From the NCBI RefSeq assembly GCF_030758755.1, contig NZ_CP132387.1, positions 2,285,001-2,349,000 on the forward strand: a stretch of DNA of 64,000 bases. Reading direction: 5' to 3'. Under the pieces are notes generated by a model, which worked only from the letters and a program-made list of their open reading frames with translations, made no database searches and was not told the DNA's origin. Positions 56,201 to 64,000 of the stretch are shown here, in pieces (position 1 is the stretch's first letter; the number at the start of each line of letters is the position of its first letter). The stretch is from Bartonella apihabitans. GTDB taxonomy: Bacteria > Pseudomonadota > Alphaproteobacteria > Rhizobiales > Rhizobiaceae. The translations under genes were made by a program, and so were the position numbers.

Positions 56201-57277
56201 TCATTCGTCCGGAAGTCTTGAAAACCGGTCGCGATAATTTTGCGGCGAAACATGAAAGTGACGTTGAAAAACCCGTCTTAAAGTTTCTTCGCTGCCAAAA
56301 CCGCACTGGCGGACTGTCTTTTTTATCGACCAGTTCTGTTCAAGATATTGTCGTGCAGCCTCAAGCCGGAAAAGCTCTATAGCTTTGGCCGGTGATGATC
56401 CGGTATCACGCGTATAAAGGCGGGAAAAATTCCGTTCGCTCATACCGCATTTTTCGGCAAGCATAGCAACCGACAAGGGACGGGAGAGATTTTTCATAAC
56501 CCATTGATTGAGGAGATTGAATCTCTCGTCCTCACAATAAAAATCGAGAAGTTCGCTGAACTGGCTTTGTCCACCCGGACGACGCAGATAGACAACCAAT
56601 TGACGGGCAACGGATTTTGCCAGATCGAACCCCAAATCTTCTTCCACCATTGCCAAAGCCATATCGATACCGGAGGTGATTCCGGCAGATGTCCAGATTT
56701 TGCCATTGCGGATAAAGATTGCTTCGTTTGTCCATAAAACATCCGGATAATCTTTTTCGAATTCGCCTATCCTGCTCCAATGCGTTGTTGCTTTTTTCCC
56801 GTCAAGTAGTCCGAGCTTTGCCAGAGCCAGAGAACCGCTACAGACCGATGCTGTACGCCGCGTTTTCCGGTTCATCATATCAATCCATTGAAGCATGGCT
56901 TTGTTTCCGGCAAAGCGATTGATGCCGCGACCACCGCTGATAATAAGCGTATCGAATTGATCAGGAGCCAATGACAAAGGTTCAACTGCCAATTCCAGCC
57001 CGCTTGTCGTTCTGATTTTGTCATTTTCAGCTATTGTCAAAAGTTGGTAGGGCTTCACGTCACTTTCATAAAGGTCATTGGCACTGGCATAAAGGTCATT
57101 GGCGCTGGAAAAAACCTGCATTGGGCCGGTAATGTCGAGCAATTGCGCATCATCAAAGCAGACAATAGCAACAGTTTTTGGTGCAATAGTTTTTGGCGCA
57201 ATGCTTGCCGGTGCAATAGCTGCCCGATAATCAAACGGATTTTGTTTTTTTGGCTTAAATCGTGGGGTCTTTGTCAT
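56201..57277 (-). CDS. GlxA family transcriptional regulator (DJ-1/PfpI + AraC HTH)
   Basis: This 358-residue regulator has an N-terminal DJ-1/PfpI amidase-like domain (about 30-205). LIISGGRGINRF and SVCSGSLALAKLGLLDGKKATTHW are present, with Cys at the nucleophile-elbow position. A C-terminal AraC-type DNA-binding domain follows (about 250-350, LAEKCGMSERNFSRLYTRDT and the second helix-turn-helix ending HVSPQNYRDRF). The N-terminus contains in-frame microduplications, APASIAPKTIAPKTV and SANDLYASANDLYESD. ATG 57277 is preferred over TTG 57286. It is divergent from a DJ-1-only paralogue 60 bases away, its likely target. Confidence 0.9.
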   Translation of the reverse strand: MTKTPRFKPKKQNPFDYRAAIAPASIAPKTIAPKTVAIVCFDDAQLLDITGPMQVFSSANDLYASANDLYESDVKPYQLLTIAENDKIRTTSGLELAVEPLSLAPDQFDTLIISGGRGINRFAGNKAMLQWIDMMNRKTRRTASVCSGSLALAKLGLLDGKKATTHWSRIGEFEKDYPDVLWTNEAIFIRNGKIWTSAGITSGIDMALAMVEEDLGFDLAKSVARQLVVYLRRPGGQSQFSELLDFYCEDERFNLLNQWVMKNLSRPLSVAMLAEKCGMSERNFSRLYTRDTGSSPAKAIELFRLEAARQYLEQNWSIKKTVRQCGFGSEETLRRVFQRHFHVSPQNYRDRFSRLPDE

Positions 57278-57337
57278 AACTGCCAATTTAGCGCGCTCTA
57301 TAGTTTTTTAAAACGCATTTTTAAAAAGGGATGATGA

Positions 57338-58015
57338 ATGACCATAAAAGCCGGATTTTTTATTTTTGATGAAATGCAACTTCTGGATTTTGCCGCACCT
57401 TATGATGAATTTTGTTCAACTCCTGAAATAGAAGTCTCTCTCATCGGAGAAAGCTTGAGGCCGATTACAACGACGAGCGGATTATCCTTTGCGCCCGATC
57501 ATGACATCAGCACAATCCTTCCACTTGATGTCCTGTGCATTCCCGGAGGAGATGGCGTCAATCAATTTTTGAACAATAAACCGGTTCTCGAGTTTTTCCG
57601 TAAAGAAGCAAAAGAGACCCGCTTTCTCACATCGGTTTGCACCGGTTCGCTTATTCTGGGTGCAAGTGGCCTTCTTAAAGGTCGCAAAGCCACAACCCAT
57701 TGGAGCGCCATGGAATTTCTTCCACTTTTCGGTGCAACTCCTGTTCAGGAACGTGTGGTTGTCGATGGTGATATTATAACAGCGGGCGGTATCACTGCAG
57801 GTATGGATTTCGGCTTGGTCATTATCGCAAAACTTCTTGGTCAGGAAACGGCGGAAAAAACGCAATTGCTCATGCAATATGATCCCGAACCGCCATTTGA
57901 TTGTGGAACACCCGAGAAAGCCCCGAAGGCACTGGTAGAGCAACTTCAACAGCAAAATAATACTGACGAACGGAAAAAAATCATCCGGAAATGGCAGGAA
58001 AAACACGAATCCTGA
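57338..58015 (+). CDS. DJ-1/PfpI family protein (isonitrile hydratase-like)
   Basis: The 225-residue protein is a single DJ-1/PfpI domain with the elbow SVCTGSLILGASGLLKGRKA (Cys nucleophile) and ITAGGITAGMDFGLVIIAKL. This pattern is shared with isonitrile hydratase InhA and with the N-domain of GlxA regulators. The C-terminal tail is Gln/Lys-rich. The substrate is unknown; isonitrile hydration is one possibility only. It is transcribed away from the GlxA-type regulator across a 60-base gap. Confidence 0.87.
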   Translation: MTIKAGFFIFDEMQLLDFAAPYDEFCSTPEIEVSLIGESLRPITTTSGLSFAPDHDISTILPLDVLCIPGGDGVNQFLNNKPVLEFFRKEAKETRFLTSVCTGSLILGASGLLKGRKATTHWSAMEFLPLFGATPVQERVVVDGDIITAGGITAGMDFGLVIIAKLLGQETAEKTQLLMQYDPEPPFDCGTPEKAPKALVEQLQQQNNTDERKKIIRKWQEKHES

Positions 58016-58067
58016 CAAGGAATTGCACGTCTTGATTTTTAATATAATAAAATGAGTTTTTCAAAAA

Positions 58068-58091
58068 AAATGCCGGTATAAACCGGCATTT
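58068..58091 (-). terminator. Terminator after the DASS transporter gene
   Basis: A 10-bp inverted repeat AAATGCCGGT / ACCGGCATTT, followed on the minus strand by eight T residues in total, about 75 bases past the stop. Confidence 0.8.
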
Positions 58092-58165
58092 CAAGCATAA
58101 TAGGAACTCTCCGCTACTTAATAACAGATCGGAGGGAACTACCGATAAACGATGGTTCCAAAGGC

Positions 58166-59671
58166 TTACCAATAGCCCAATATTTTCCACCAGATTCCGC
58201 CAATAATTGCGAAGACCAGAAGATTGACGACGCTCATCACGAAGCCCACGCCCCACCAGCGGCCCAGAGTGACATAACCCGAACCGAAGATGATCGGTGA
58301 CGTACCGGTGGCATAATGGGTCAAGCACATCATGATTGCAGAGGCAGCAGCCATCAGCAACATGAACAGGTTGGTGTAATCAGCAGGAATGAGGTGAACG
58401 CCAACCATCAGGAAGGCCAACATCATCGCACTGATGTGAGCTGTTGTACTTGCAAATACATAGTGGGTATACATGAATGTCAGGATCAATATAGCCATCG
58501 CTGCAGGCCAGCTCATGCCACTTGATTCGATAGCCAAGCGCAGACCGTCAGAGAACCAGGCAATAACACCAAGTTTGTTAAGCTGACCGGCCAGCATAAC
58601 CAGCGCCCCGAACCAGATGAGTGTATCCCAAGCACTTTTTTCCTTGAGCACATCATCCCAGGTTAGTGTTCCGCACAATAACAGAATTACCAGACCAACG
58701 AATGCGACTGCTGTCGGATCAACCGAAAAAGACGGTCCGAACAATGCAGCCGGAAGACCTGCCCACAACAAAAGCATAATAACGAATGTGAGCAACATAA
58801 TGATTTCCGGAGCTTTGATCTTGCCCAGTTTCTGCAACTCGTCATGAGCAAAAGTGACAGCATTCGGAGTGATTTTGAGTTCTGGCGGAGAAATCAGATA
58901 AATAACAAACGGCATGAGCAACATGGCAACAATGCCCGGTACCAACATGCACAATGCCCAGGTACTCCACGAAAGCGTGAAACCTTGATGGGTTGCTTCG
59001 GCAATATAATTCACAACCAGCGGATTCGGAGCTGTCGCTGTAATAAACATGGCCGAGCTGATCGGATTTGCGTGATAATTGACAAGTGCAAGATAAGTAC
59101 CGACTTTGCCTTGCGTTCCTTTCTGGGGAACAGAATCATAGGCAAGGGCAATCGAGCGCATGATCGGGTGAATAATACCACCGCAGCGTGCTGTGTTGCT
59201 GGGGGTAAAAGGCGCAAGCAATAATTCGCAAAGTGCGAGCCCGTATCCGATACCGATCGTCCGTTTACCAAGAAGACGGATGAAATAATAGCCAATCCGC
59301 GCGCCCAAACCTGTTTTAATCAGGCCGCGCGAAACAATGACCGAAATAACAATCAGCCAGATCAGCGCATTATCCATGGAACCCAGCGCATCGGCGACAG
59401 CTTTCGGTGATGTCGGTGATGTCACCTTGGACAACATGACCACTGCAATCGTGATCATCGACATAACACCAAGAGGCATAACTTTAAGAATAATTCCGAG
59501 AATCGCTGCCACAAAAATGGCTACAAAATGCCAGGCTTCGGCTGTTAGACCGTCCGGCTTCGGAGTCATATATAAAGCCCAATAAATGAGCACACAAATA
59601 ATACCAGGGATAATACGAAAAGGTACGTATTCCGATAGTTTCTGGTTTAGTTTGCTTAGGGATTGCATCAA
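58166..59671 (-). CDS. DASS family (SLC13) dicarboxylate/anion transporter
   Basis: This 501-residue inner-membrane protein has about 12-14 hydrophobic segments and belongs to the CitT/TtdT/2-oxoglutarate-malate branch of the divalent anion:Na+ symporter family. The first substrate motif APFTPSNTARCGGIIHPI and the second half ASTTAHISAMMLAF / HYATGTSPIIFGSGY (the SNT-like pair) are present. The SNTARCGG motif favours citrate-, tartrate- or oxoglutarate-type antiporters. No enzyme gene is adjacent, so the substrate cannot be narrowed. Confidence 0.9.
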   Translation of the reverse strand: MMQSLSKLNQKLSEYVPFRIIPGIICVLIYWALYMTPKPDGLTAEAWHFVAIFVAAILGIILKVMPLGVMSMITIAVVMLSKVTSPTSPKAVADALGSMDNALIWLIVISVIVSRGLIKTGLGARIGYYFIRLLGKRTIGIGYGLALCELLLAPFTPSNTARCGGIIHPIMRSIALAYDSVPQKGTQGKVGTYLALVNYHANPISSAMFITATAPNPLVVNYIAEATHQGFTLSWSTWALCMLVPGIVAMLLMPFVIYLISPPELKITPNAVTFAHDELQKLGKIKAPEIIMLLTFVIMLLLWAGLPAALFGPSFSVDPTAVAFVGLVILLLCGTLTWDDVLKEKSAWDTLIWFGALVMLAGQLNKLGVIAWFSDGLRLAIESSGMSWPAAMAILILTFMYTHYVFASTTAHISAMMLAFLMVGVHLIPADYTNLFMLLMAAASAIMMCLTHYATGTSPIIFGSGYVTLGRWWGVGFVMSVVNLLVFAIIGGIWWKILGYW

Positions 59672-59778
59672 TATAATCCTTTATGAAGGCTTCTCCAGTA
59701 AGGGTGTTATATAGAAGGTTTCAGTTTATAGACCAGTTAAAAGCACTCTCACTGCCATGAAACGGCCACTTCTTCATA

Positions 59779-60030
59779 TCACTTCGAGTAAAACTGGCAA
59801 GAATATGATATCCCCCGCCACATTATCCAAGTTTGAAACGAAAAAAGGTGAAATTTCATATTGATAGGAATCTCTTTATCTGCGATTTTCGCTTGAATGA
59901 AGCTTTTGTCGCCGTTTTTCATATAACCGACAAACTTGGTTTCCGCTTTATAGGCAATTTCGTGCTTCAAGAATTCCTCTCGCACATTTTCCTTTAGACC
60001 GGAAATCTCTTTTAGGAAGGCCCCGAACAA
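59779..60030 (-). CDS. Hypothetical short frame, doubtful
   Basis: An 83-codon frame starts with TTG, encoding MFGAFLKEISGLKENVREEF and ending in a Trp/Phe-rich tail. The first ~60 residues look protein-like (KFVGYMKNGDKSFIQAKIAD), while the tail may be out of frame, so a decayed gene is possible. No family is recognised. It lies in a 800-base gap between the DASS transporter and acetolactate decarboxylase genes. Confidence 0.3.
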   Translation of the reverse strand: MFGAFLKEISGLKENVREEFLKHEIAYKAETKFVGYMKNGDKSFIQAKIADKEIPINMKFHLFSFQTWIMWRGISYSCQFYSK

Positions 60031-60486
60031 TTCTCATATAACGCAATCTTGTAAAAACGCCTGATTAGCGAGGTATTCTGCCCACACTATAATTTTTTTC
60101 TGTCCATTCTTAAAGTTCACCAAGCCGTCTATTAAAAAGAGGTGTTTCAAAAAAATCTGCTTCGCATAGTGCCTTTGTCTTCAAATGAACGGTTGCCATA
60201 TTCAAAATCATATCCGGTTCGTGTCAAATTACCGGCAGCGTGTAACTATTTTTCCCGAATGCAATGCTGATAGTTGCCAAGCAATCTTGACCGGTCTTTC
60301 GGCAACGTCGTTATCAGTATGTCGTGACTGGAGACAAAGAAAAACAGAAGATCATTTTAAACAGAAGGGGAAAACTTCGATAAAAGTTCGGGTAAAAAAT
60401 TTCTTTGAGCTTAGTCACCCCATCTTGAAAATATGTGCAGAATTTAAGGCTCTCCGACCCTTCCGACAAAACGAAGAGCACAAGCC
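60031..60486. other. Intergenic, nothing recognised
   Basis: About 455 bases downstream of the acetolactate decarboxylase gene. A plus-strand frame here (60185-60541) mostly runs antisense and has no family resemblance. Confidence 0.35.
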
Positions 60487-61191
60487 TCAATTTTCAACTT
60501 TTTTGATAATTTTATCCATATCGGCAATTTTTAAATCATGATCAAGATAGGCTTTCTTGTCTGATAGCTCGATATCCAACCCGTATTTTACCTCGTAAGA
60601 CAAAGTGCCGTGGGCGATTGAAAAATCAATGACATGGCCACCCGATTTCTTGCTTTTATCAATGAAATGAAGATGAAAACCGGCAACCGAGATATTCTGG
60701 AAGAATTCAGGAGTCCAGAATCCGATAAGTTCTCCTTCGACATTCTCGACATCTTCTATAATTTGATGTTCCGCCACTTCCAAAGCATTCTTGAAACTTT
60801 GGTGAAGTTCCCTTGGCCTTCTCACTTTCAAATGGTCGAATTTGCCTTCCAATTTCAGCGCAAGAAACACATTGCCGAATTTCAGATGTTTCGACAATTC
60901 CTCATAGAGAGTTGATTTTGAAACATGTGAAATTGCAAAACTCGCCTCGGGAGCAAATGTTGTAATCTGCGCGAAAGGCATTTTTTCGGTGTCATCCATT
61001 ATTCGTAACGGTTTGTTACCTTTGGCGTCCCAAAAATGGCAACAATCAATAATGACTTCTCCGGTCAGACCTTCCGAACAACCCAAACCGAAGTTACCGT
61101 GCTTTTTTATCTCCGATATGGGAAATAAACCTTCAAAAACACCTCCCATGAGGGCATTCACGCCTGAAAATTGGGTAATTTTTTTCGTCAT
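60487..61191 (-). CDS. budA: Alpha-acetolactate decarboxylase
   Basis: This enzyme decarboxylates acetolactate to (R)-acetoin in the butanediol/acetoin pathway. The 234-residue product is of normal length. The zinc site is complete: H173 and H175 (GFHLHFIDKS) and H186 (GGHVIDF), with the 2- and 11-residue spacing of the known Brevibacillus enzyme. E45 (GEVIID), VNALMGGVFEGLF, HGNFGLGCSEGL and EGELIGFWTPEFF are conserved. No signal peptide. No acetolactate synthase (alsS/budB) or regulator alsR is adjacent; substrate could come from the branched-chain amino acid synthase. Confidence 0.93.
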   Translation of the reverse strand: MTKKITQFSGVNALMGGVFEGLFPISEIKKHGNFGLGCSEGLTGEVIIDCCHFWDAKGNKPLRIMDDTEKMPFAQITTFAPEASFAISHVSKSTLYEELSKHLKFGNVFLALKLEGKFDHLKVRRPRELHQSFKNALEVAEHQIIEDVENVEGELIGFWTPEFFQNISVAGFHLHFIDKSKKSGGHVIDFSIAHGTLSYEVKYGLDIELSDKKAYLDHDLKIADMDKIIKKVEN

Positions 61192-61650
61192 TATGTATTT
61201 TTCCTATTTGATGACAGCAGAGCACACGGCAATTTTTGTCTTTTGAAATGAACTATTTTGTAGATAGCCATAAGTTGTAAAAGTTCAATAACAGGTTCGT
61301 TCAATGGTCATAGCTATTGGGGAAATGAAAACCGATGTTTCCAAAAGAACTCCCGCTTTTCCTGATCGACTTTATTTATCATATTAAACTTATCTACTTT
61401 ATATTCTGTAACCTGACTTCGGTACAATCTACCGGAACACAAAATACATGAAAAAATATTCTATAATTTGAAAAACGACGATAAGGACAAAAGCAAAGCT
61501 TGATCGCTCTCTTTGGATTTCATCAGACGATTAACGTTCCATTTAAAAACAAAGCAAACGAAAAATAGGCGCTGCTCGCAGCACAATGGCTCGGCGGTCG
61601 CTAAAAAACCAGCAACAATAAAACTTTCACATTCACGATTGGGGAAAAAT
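61192..61650. other. Intergenic, nothing recognised
   Basis: About 460 bases between budA and tRNA-Gly. No integrase, att repeat or RNA was found despite the adjacent tRNA gene. Confidence 0.4.
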
Positions 61651-61725
61651 TGGAGCGGGCGATGGGATTCGAACCCACGACCCCAACCTTGGCAAGGTTG
61701 TGCTCTACCCCTGAGCTACACCCGC
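61651..61725 (-). tRNA. tRNA-Gly (anticodon GCC)
   Basis: The minus strand folds as a complete cloverleaf. The acceptor GCGGGTG pairs with CGCCCGC, the D arm contains GCTCAGGGGTAGAGC, and the anticodon arm CAACC-TTGCCAA-GGTTG has anticodon GCC. The T arm is GTGGG-TTCGAAT-CCCAT. The discriminator is T and CCA is encoded. It decodes GGC and GGU. Confidence 0.97.
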
Positions 61726-61906
61726 TCACAAACCGGAAGCGCTTCGCTTCGGTCGTGCCTATATGACCCAACCTTGCGACGATTGCAACATAAAAAATAA
61801 AATTCTTTCAATATTCGTTTTTCATGCTTTAAAAATCGTTGAAAATGTTGATTTCCGGCCAAGGCTCCAATAAAGCTTTTAAGAGGTTTTAGAGGGAGAA
61901 GTGATT

Positions 61907-62866
61907 ATGCGACGTTTGGTTCTGGCAGCCGCAGCAATTTTGGCATTGGGAAATTTTTCGTTTGCAGCCGATAAAGTGAAAGTCGATATTACGCAGATTG
62001 TTGCCCATCCGGCTTTGGATGCCGTACGCAAAGGCGTAGAGGATGTTCTTGCAAAAGAGGGCTACAAGAATGGCGAGAATCTTATTCTCAACTTCCAGTC
62101 GGCGCAGGGAAACATTTCCACAGCAACGCAGATTGCCCGCCAATTTGTCGGTGACAAGCCGGATGTGATTGTTTCCATTGCAACGCCTTCAGCACAGACC
62201 ATGCTTGCAGCAACCAAAAACATACCGATTGTTTTTTCGGCTGTTTCAGACCCTGTAGAAGCAAAGCTCGTACCGGATATGAAGAAACCCGGTGGAAATA
62301 TTACCGGCGTATCCGACCGCTCGCCGGTTGAAGAACATATAAAGCTCTTGAAAGAAATCAAACCTGATCTGAAAAAGCTCGGCTATCTTTATAATGCTGC
62401 CGAAGCCAATTCGGTTTCGACCTTGAATGTTTTGAAAAAGCTTGCAGAAAAAGACGGCATCGAAATTATCCCCTCGGCTGCACCGAAATCATCCGACGTG
62501 CAGGCAGCAACCCGCGCCCTTATTGGCAAGGTGGATATGATTTATGTACCGACCGACAATACAATTATCTCGGTGCTTGAAGGTGCAACGAAAGTAGCAG
62601 CCGAATCAAAAACACCGCTTTTTACGGCTGATCCGAGTTCGATCGGGCATGGTGCCTTTGCAGCCCAGGGAATCGATTATTATGATTCGGGGCTCGAGAC
62701 CGGTAAACTCGTTGTCCGTATTTTAAAAGGTGAAAAACCCGGAGACATTGATGTTGTCACACCGGAAGGGAAAAATGTGGCGATTGACCTTCAAGCTGCG
62801 GAAAAAATGGGAATTACGATTCCCCAACCGGTCCTTGATCGGGCGGCAAAAATTATCAACAAATAA
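61907..62866 (+). CDS. ABC transporter substrate-binding protein (TrpX-like)
   Basis: This is a periplasmic binding protein of the ABC_sub_bind family (319 residues from ATG 61907). A Sec signal peptide (about 1-21, LVLAAAAILALGNFSFAAD) precedes a two-lobe domain with VDITQIVAHPALDAVRKG, DVIVSIATPSAQTML, PIVFSAVSDPVEAKLV and YVPTDNTIISVLEG. Members bind aromatic amino acids (TrpX) or other ligands; the ligand here is not determined. AGAGGGAG suits the ATG better than the GTG at 61901. It is the first gene of a binding protein-permease-ATPase operon. Confidence 0.91.
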   Translation: MRRLVLAAAAILALGNFSFAADKVKVDITQIVAHPALDAVRKGVEDVLAKEGYKNGENLILNFQSAQGNISTATQIARQFVGDKPDVIVSIATPSAQTMLAATKNIPIVFSAVSDPVEAKLVPDMKKPGGNITGVSDRSPVEEHIKLLKEIKPDLKKLGYLYNAAEANSVSTLNVLKKLAEKDGIEIIPSAAPKSSDVQAATRALIGKVDMIYVPTDNTIISVLEGATKVAAESKTPLFTADPSSIGHGAFAAQGIDYYDSGLETGKLVVRILKGEKPGDIDVVTPEGKNVAIDLQAAEKMGITIPQPVLDRAAKIINK

Positions 62867-62925
62867 GGTATCCTGACGGTGGAATTTTTCGATACTGACA
62901 TAATTGCAAGCGGGGCAATTGCCTG

Positions 62926-63822
62926 ATGAGTATGTTTGCCTTTACCGGTGCTGTCGAGCTCGGGCTTGTTTATGCGTTTGTCGCTATCGGAGTCTATTTA
63001 TCGTTCAGGATTCTCGATTTTCCGGATTTGACGGTGGATGGTTCGTTTCTGTTAGGCTCGACCGTCTGCGGTGTCATGATTCTATGCGGTTTCAATCCGT
63101 GGTTTGGCATGTTTTCGGCTTTGATTGCAGGAATGATTGCCGGACTTGTTACCGCACTTTTGAATTTGAAATTCGGCATTTTGAACCTCCTTGCATCCAT
63201 TTTGACAATGTCTGCGCTCTACACCATTAATCTTCGCATTATGGGAATTATGGGGGTATCGAATGTTAATCTGGGTTTGGCTGATACTGCCCTCACACCG
63301 TTTTATAATCTGTTCGAATTGCCGGATATGATTATCCGCCCGCTTTTTGTCGGTATTCTCGTTATCATTGTTGCTTTTCTTGTCTGGCGTTTTCTGGAAA
63401 GTGAAATCGGCCTTGCCATGCGGGCAACCGGAACGAATCAGCGTATGGCGAAAGCTCAGGGAATCAAAACCGCGCTTCTCATCTATGCCGGTATGGGATT
63501 ATCAAACGCTCTGGTTGCTCTTGGCGGGTCGCTTTATATCCAGACCGCTATTGCAACCGATATTACGGGAGGTGCCGGAACCATTGTGTTCGGGCTTGCT
63601 GCTGTTATTATCGGCGAGACATTGTTTAGAACCCGAAATCTTTTACTGATTATCATAAGTTGTATTGTCGGTTCTGTCCTCTATCGTGTTGCTGTGCAAT
63701 TCGCATTTGAAGGCAGTAGCCTTGGCATTGATACATCGACAGACTTGCAGCTTATTACCGCTTTGATTGTGGTATTGACTCTTGTTTTGCCGCATTATCT
63801 GGGGGCAAAAAAACATGATTGA
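62926..63822 (+). CDS. ABC transporter permease (TrpY-like, branched-chain permease fold)
   Basis: This 298-residue inner-membrane permease has about eight hydrophobic segments. SFRILDFPDLTVDGSFLLG near the N-terminus and the cytoplasmic ESEIGLAMRATGTNQRMAKA loop, which contacts the ATPase, place it in the BPD_transp_2 family that pairs with ABC_sub_bind proteins. It follows the binding-protein gene by 59 bases and overlaps the ATPase gene by 8 bases, so the three form one importer. Confidence 0.91.
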   Translation: MSMFAFTGAVELGLVYAFVAIGVYLSFRILDFPDLTVDGSFLLGSTVCGVMILCGFNPWFGMFSALIAGMIAGLVTALLNLKFGILNLLASILTMSALYTINLRIMGIMGVSNVNLGLADTALTPFYNLFELPDMIIRPLFVGILVIIVAFLVWRFLESEIGLAMRATGTNQRMAKAQGIKTALLIYAGMGLSNALVALGGSLYIQTAIATDITGGAGTIVFGLAAVIIGETLFRTRNLLLIIISCIVGSVLYRVAVQFAFEGSSLGIDTSTDLQLITALIVVLTLVLPHYLGAKKHD

Positions 63823-64000
63823 ACTGCAACATATCGGCGTAACATTCAAAGCCGGAACACCCTTGGAAAAACAGGCTCTTATCGATCTCAACCTAAAAAT
63901 TGAGCGTGGCAGCTTTGTAACCATTATCGGTTCCAATGGTGCTGGCAAATCGACCATGCTTGGGGTTCTCGCCGGAGATATTTTGCCCAATGAAGGTAAA
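63815..64000 (+). CDS. ABC transporter ATP-binding protein (5' part, runs off the window)
   Basis: The first 62 codons of the importer ATPase are present. They start MIELQHIGVTFKAGTP and include Walker A GSNGAGKST followed by MLGVLAGDILPNEGK. The signature and Walker B motifs lie beyond the window edge. It overlaps the permease gene by 8 bases. Confidence 0.92.
   Translation, partial: MIELQHIGVTFKAGTPLEKQALIDLNLKIERGSFVTIIGSNGAGKSTMLGVLAGDILPNEGK

Noticed and set aside
61200..61725. tRNA-Gly as attachment site of a genomic island
   Set aside because: No integrase and no direct repeat of the tRNA 3' end was found in the window; a GAGCGGGC match near 17900 is only 9 bases.
61513..61800. 95-codon plus-strand frame
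   Set aside because: It runs antisense through the tRNA-Gly gene; the apparent coding is a by-product of the tRNA sequence.

Overview
The window is a moderately AT-rich alphaproteobacterial chromosome segment. Its gene content points to the Hyphomicrobiales, most likely a Bartonella-like (Bartonellaceae) lineage with a larger metabolic repertoire than the blood-borne species. Supporting evidence is the ffh/rpsP and rimM-trmD-rplS-leuC blocks, CobS/CobT, SURF1, a DUF1674 protein, DUF2125, the COG4223-HemY pair, a VUT-family transporter, a BioMNY transporter and a three-subunit periplasmic gluconate-type dehydrogenase. The taxon is an inference; no rRNA gene is present.

Layout. 1-2.9 kb: leuC (5' part only), rplS, trmD, rimM on the minus strand. 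3.1-9.3 kb: SapC-domain protein, xerC, bolA, a J-domain protein, cobS and cobT. 9.8-11.0 kb: a 5'-truncated, decayed group II intron. It keeps the C-terminal part of its maturase/HNH protein and a recognisable 34-nt domain V, and it carries an intact DUF2188 gene with its own sigma70-like promoter. 11.2-18.2 kb: MFS transporter plus HpcH/HpaI aldolase, VUT transporter, rpmB, SURF1, two EamA exporters and a 47-residue DUF1127 gene. 19-25.4 kb: purH, heparinase II/III-like protein, rsmB, htpX, DUF1674. 26-28.3 kb: rpsP, chorismate mutase, ffh. 28.6-34.6 kb: lytic transglycosylase, carbonic anhydrase, pyridoxal kinase, DUF2125, ChaC, glutamine amidotransferase, TerB. 34.8-42.4 kb: hemY, mitofilin-like protein, hemD, and divergently tsaD, gpsA, YciI, EVE and methyltransferase genes. 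42.6-47.3 kb: small membrane peptide, L,D-transpeptidase, TusA-like protein, CobW GTPase, D,D-carboxypeptidase. 47.6-50.8 kb: universal stress protein, bioMNY, plsC. 50.9-54.8 kb: cytochrome c / GMC flavoprotein / gamma subunit dehydrogenase operon. 55-58 kb: secreted protein, thiD, and a divergent GlxA-regulator / DJ-1 pair. 58.2-61.2 kb: DASS anion transporter and acetolactate decarboxylase. 61.6-64 kb: tRNA-Gly(GCC) and an ABC importer (binding protein, permease, truncated ATPase).

Most of this is core metabolism, translation and envelope maintenance. The unusual points are these. (1) The usually contiguous ffh-rpsP-rimM-trmD-rplS block is split by about 23 kb. (2) Six genes (trmD, the J-domain gene, the heparinase-like gene, ffh, gpsA, the dehydrogenase gamma subunit) each carry one reading-frame break, mostly at short homopolymers. 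Several are normally essential, so base-calling indels are the simplest explanation. (3) The group II intron remnant carries a DUF2188 passenger gene. (4) A structured, unassigned leader precedes ffh.
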